Assembly: GCA_917880885.1 (NCBI GenBank)
Contig: OU862934.1
Location: 29,062,734 to 29,126,733, forward strand
Source: Limnephilus marmoratus
Taxonomy: Eukaryota > Arthropoda > Insecta > Trichoptera > Limnephilidae
Direction: 5' to 3'
Length of the DNA stretch: 64,000 bases
Shown in pieces: positions 63,560-64,000 of this stretch. Each line of letters opens with the position of its first letter. Within the stretch, counting starts at the first letter, position 1. The notes under the pieces are model-generated. The model was given only the letters and a program-made list of their open reading frames with translations. It was not told the origin of the DNA and did no database searches. A program made the position numbers and the translations under genes.

Positions 63560-64000
63560 ATGAAACAATTTAACTTTTTTTGAACCACTTATATATTTCA
63601 GTAAAGCCGACCGGTTTCGGAACGACCGTTCCTTCTTCAGGGCAAGCGAATACTGATTTGACAGTTATGAAAAATGGATGGTAGGGGTGGAGCCGTTGCT
63701 AGGTATTACTGAAGAGTGGGTGGGTAGGGGAACATATCCACGATTGGGCTATAAGACAATATTTTTTGTTTATTGATAATAGATTCATTATTTTTAAGGG
63801 ATTTTTTTTTATTTCCAAGGTTTCTAAGTTATCTAAACGTTTTCTTTTATGATTAATATGAAGAATATTTATTCCCGTATTTTTTTTCAAAACTTTGGTT
63901 ATATTCAATGATATGGTTAGCAAACTCAGAAAAATTATTATTATTAAGACACCTTAAATGTTCTTTGATTCTGATTTCAAAATTACGAGTGGTATTTCCA
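63560..64000 (-). pseudogene. Penelope-like element entering from the right edge
   Basis: From the edge the minus strand encodes GNTTRNFEIRIKEHLRCLNN then NNFSEFANHIIE, the GIY-YIG endonuclease block, then shifts frame into a lysine-rich tail (63923-63699). It is closely related to the 8.0-kb copy, which shares the NNNNFSEFANHII block and the INKK..DMFP-like tail. The non-coding end carries the best hammerhead-like motif of the window. Confidence 0.75.
63606..63643 (-). ncRNA. Hammerhead-ribozyme-like motif, all core boxes intact
   Basis: On the minus strand: GCC, CTGAAGA (63634-63640), one extra A, stem II GGAACG/CGTTCC, GAAA (63615-63618), CCGG as a self-complementary stem III, TC (63609-63610) as cleavage dinucleotide after GG, and GGC closing stem I. 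Only two base pairs are possible in stem III within one molecule, so activity might need a dimer. The extra A before stem II is shared by the other copies. Confidence 0.65.

Overview
The window is AT-rich eukaryotic DNA, almost certainly from an arthropod and most likely an insect. I base this on the transposon mix: an R1-clade LINE, a BEL/Pao retrotransposon primed by tRNA-Tyr, a Dong-like LINE in a TAA repeat, Penelope-like elements with hammerhead-like motifs, RTE and CR1-type LINEs and tRNA-derived SINEs. I cannot assign the order. I see no convincing host gene, rRNA gene, functional tRNA gene or CRISPR array. Nearly every protein-like reading frame that I can interpret belongs to a mobile element.

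Layout. 1-5.4 kb: RTE, SINE, LINE and CR1 fragments, then a broken Dong/R4-like element between two (TAA)n tracts. 5.4-15.4 kb: small repeats, a Penelope-like copy carrying a TTAA-flanked MITE, and several copies of a pyrimidine-rich interspersed repeat. 15.4-28.8 kb: a 5'-truncated R1-clade insertion with a 14-bp target duplication, a 694-bp element with 41-bp terminal inverted repeats, RTE and piggyBac-like remnants, two Penelope-like copies, and a CR1 fragment split by a Harbinger-like MITE. 28.9-33.1 kb: a nearly complete two-ORF CR1/jockey-type LINE on the minus strand, inside an older LINE. 34.0-48.7 kb: the centrepiece, a four-level nest in which a LINE contains a TTAA-flanked MITE, which contains a young BEL/Pao element, whose pol gene contains an R1-clade LINE. 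48.7-64 kb: a dense SINE and LINE graveyard with further Penelope-like fragments.

Three systems deserve attention. The BEL element has 1,595-bp LTRs, nearly identical to each other, whose U3 carries a series of long nested hairpins, and its gag and pol are in one frame separated by a single UGA. The Penelope-like fragments share a hammerhead-ribozyme-like fold with covarying stem II. A LINE family and an unrelated SINE family share the same compound 3' stem-loop, which suggests a LINE-SINE partnership.

Internal names used below: LINE-A (RT C-terminus with YRYYNG motif), SINE-B (shares the LINE-A tail), SINE-S, SINE-T and SINE-U (tRNA-derived), REP-C, REP-D and REP-E (unclassified dispersed repeats). 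All similarities were judged by eye within the window.
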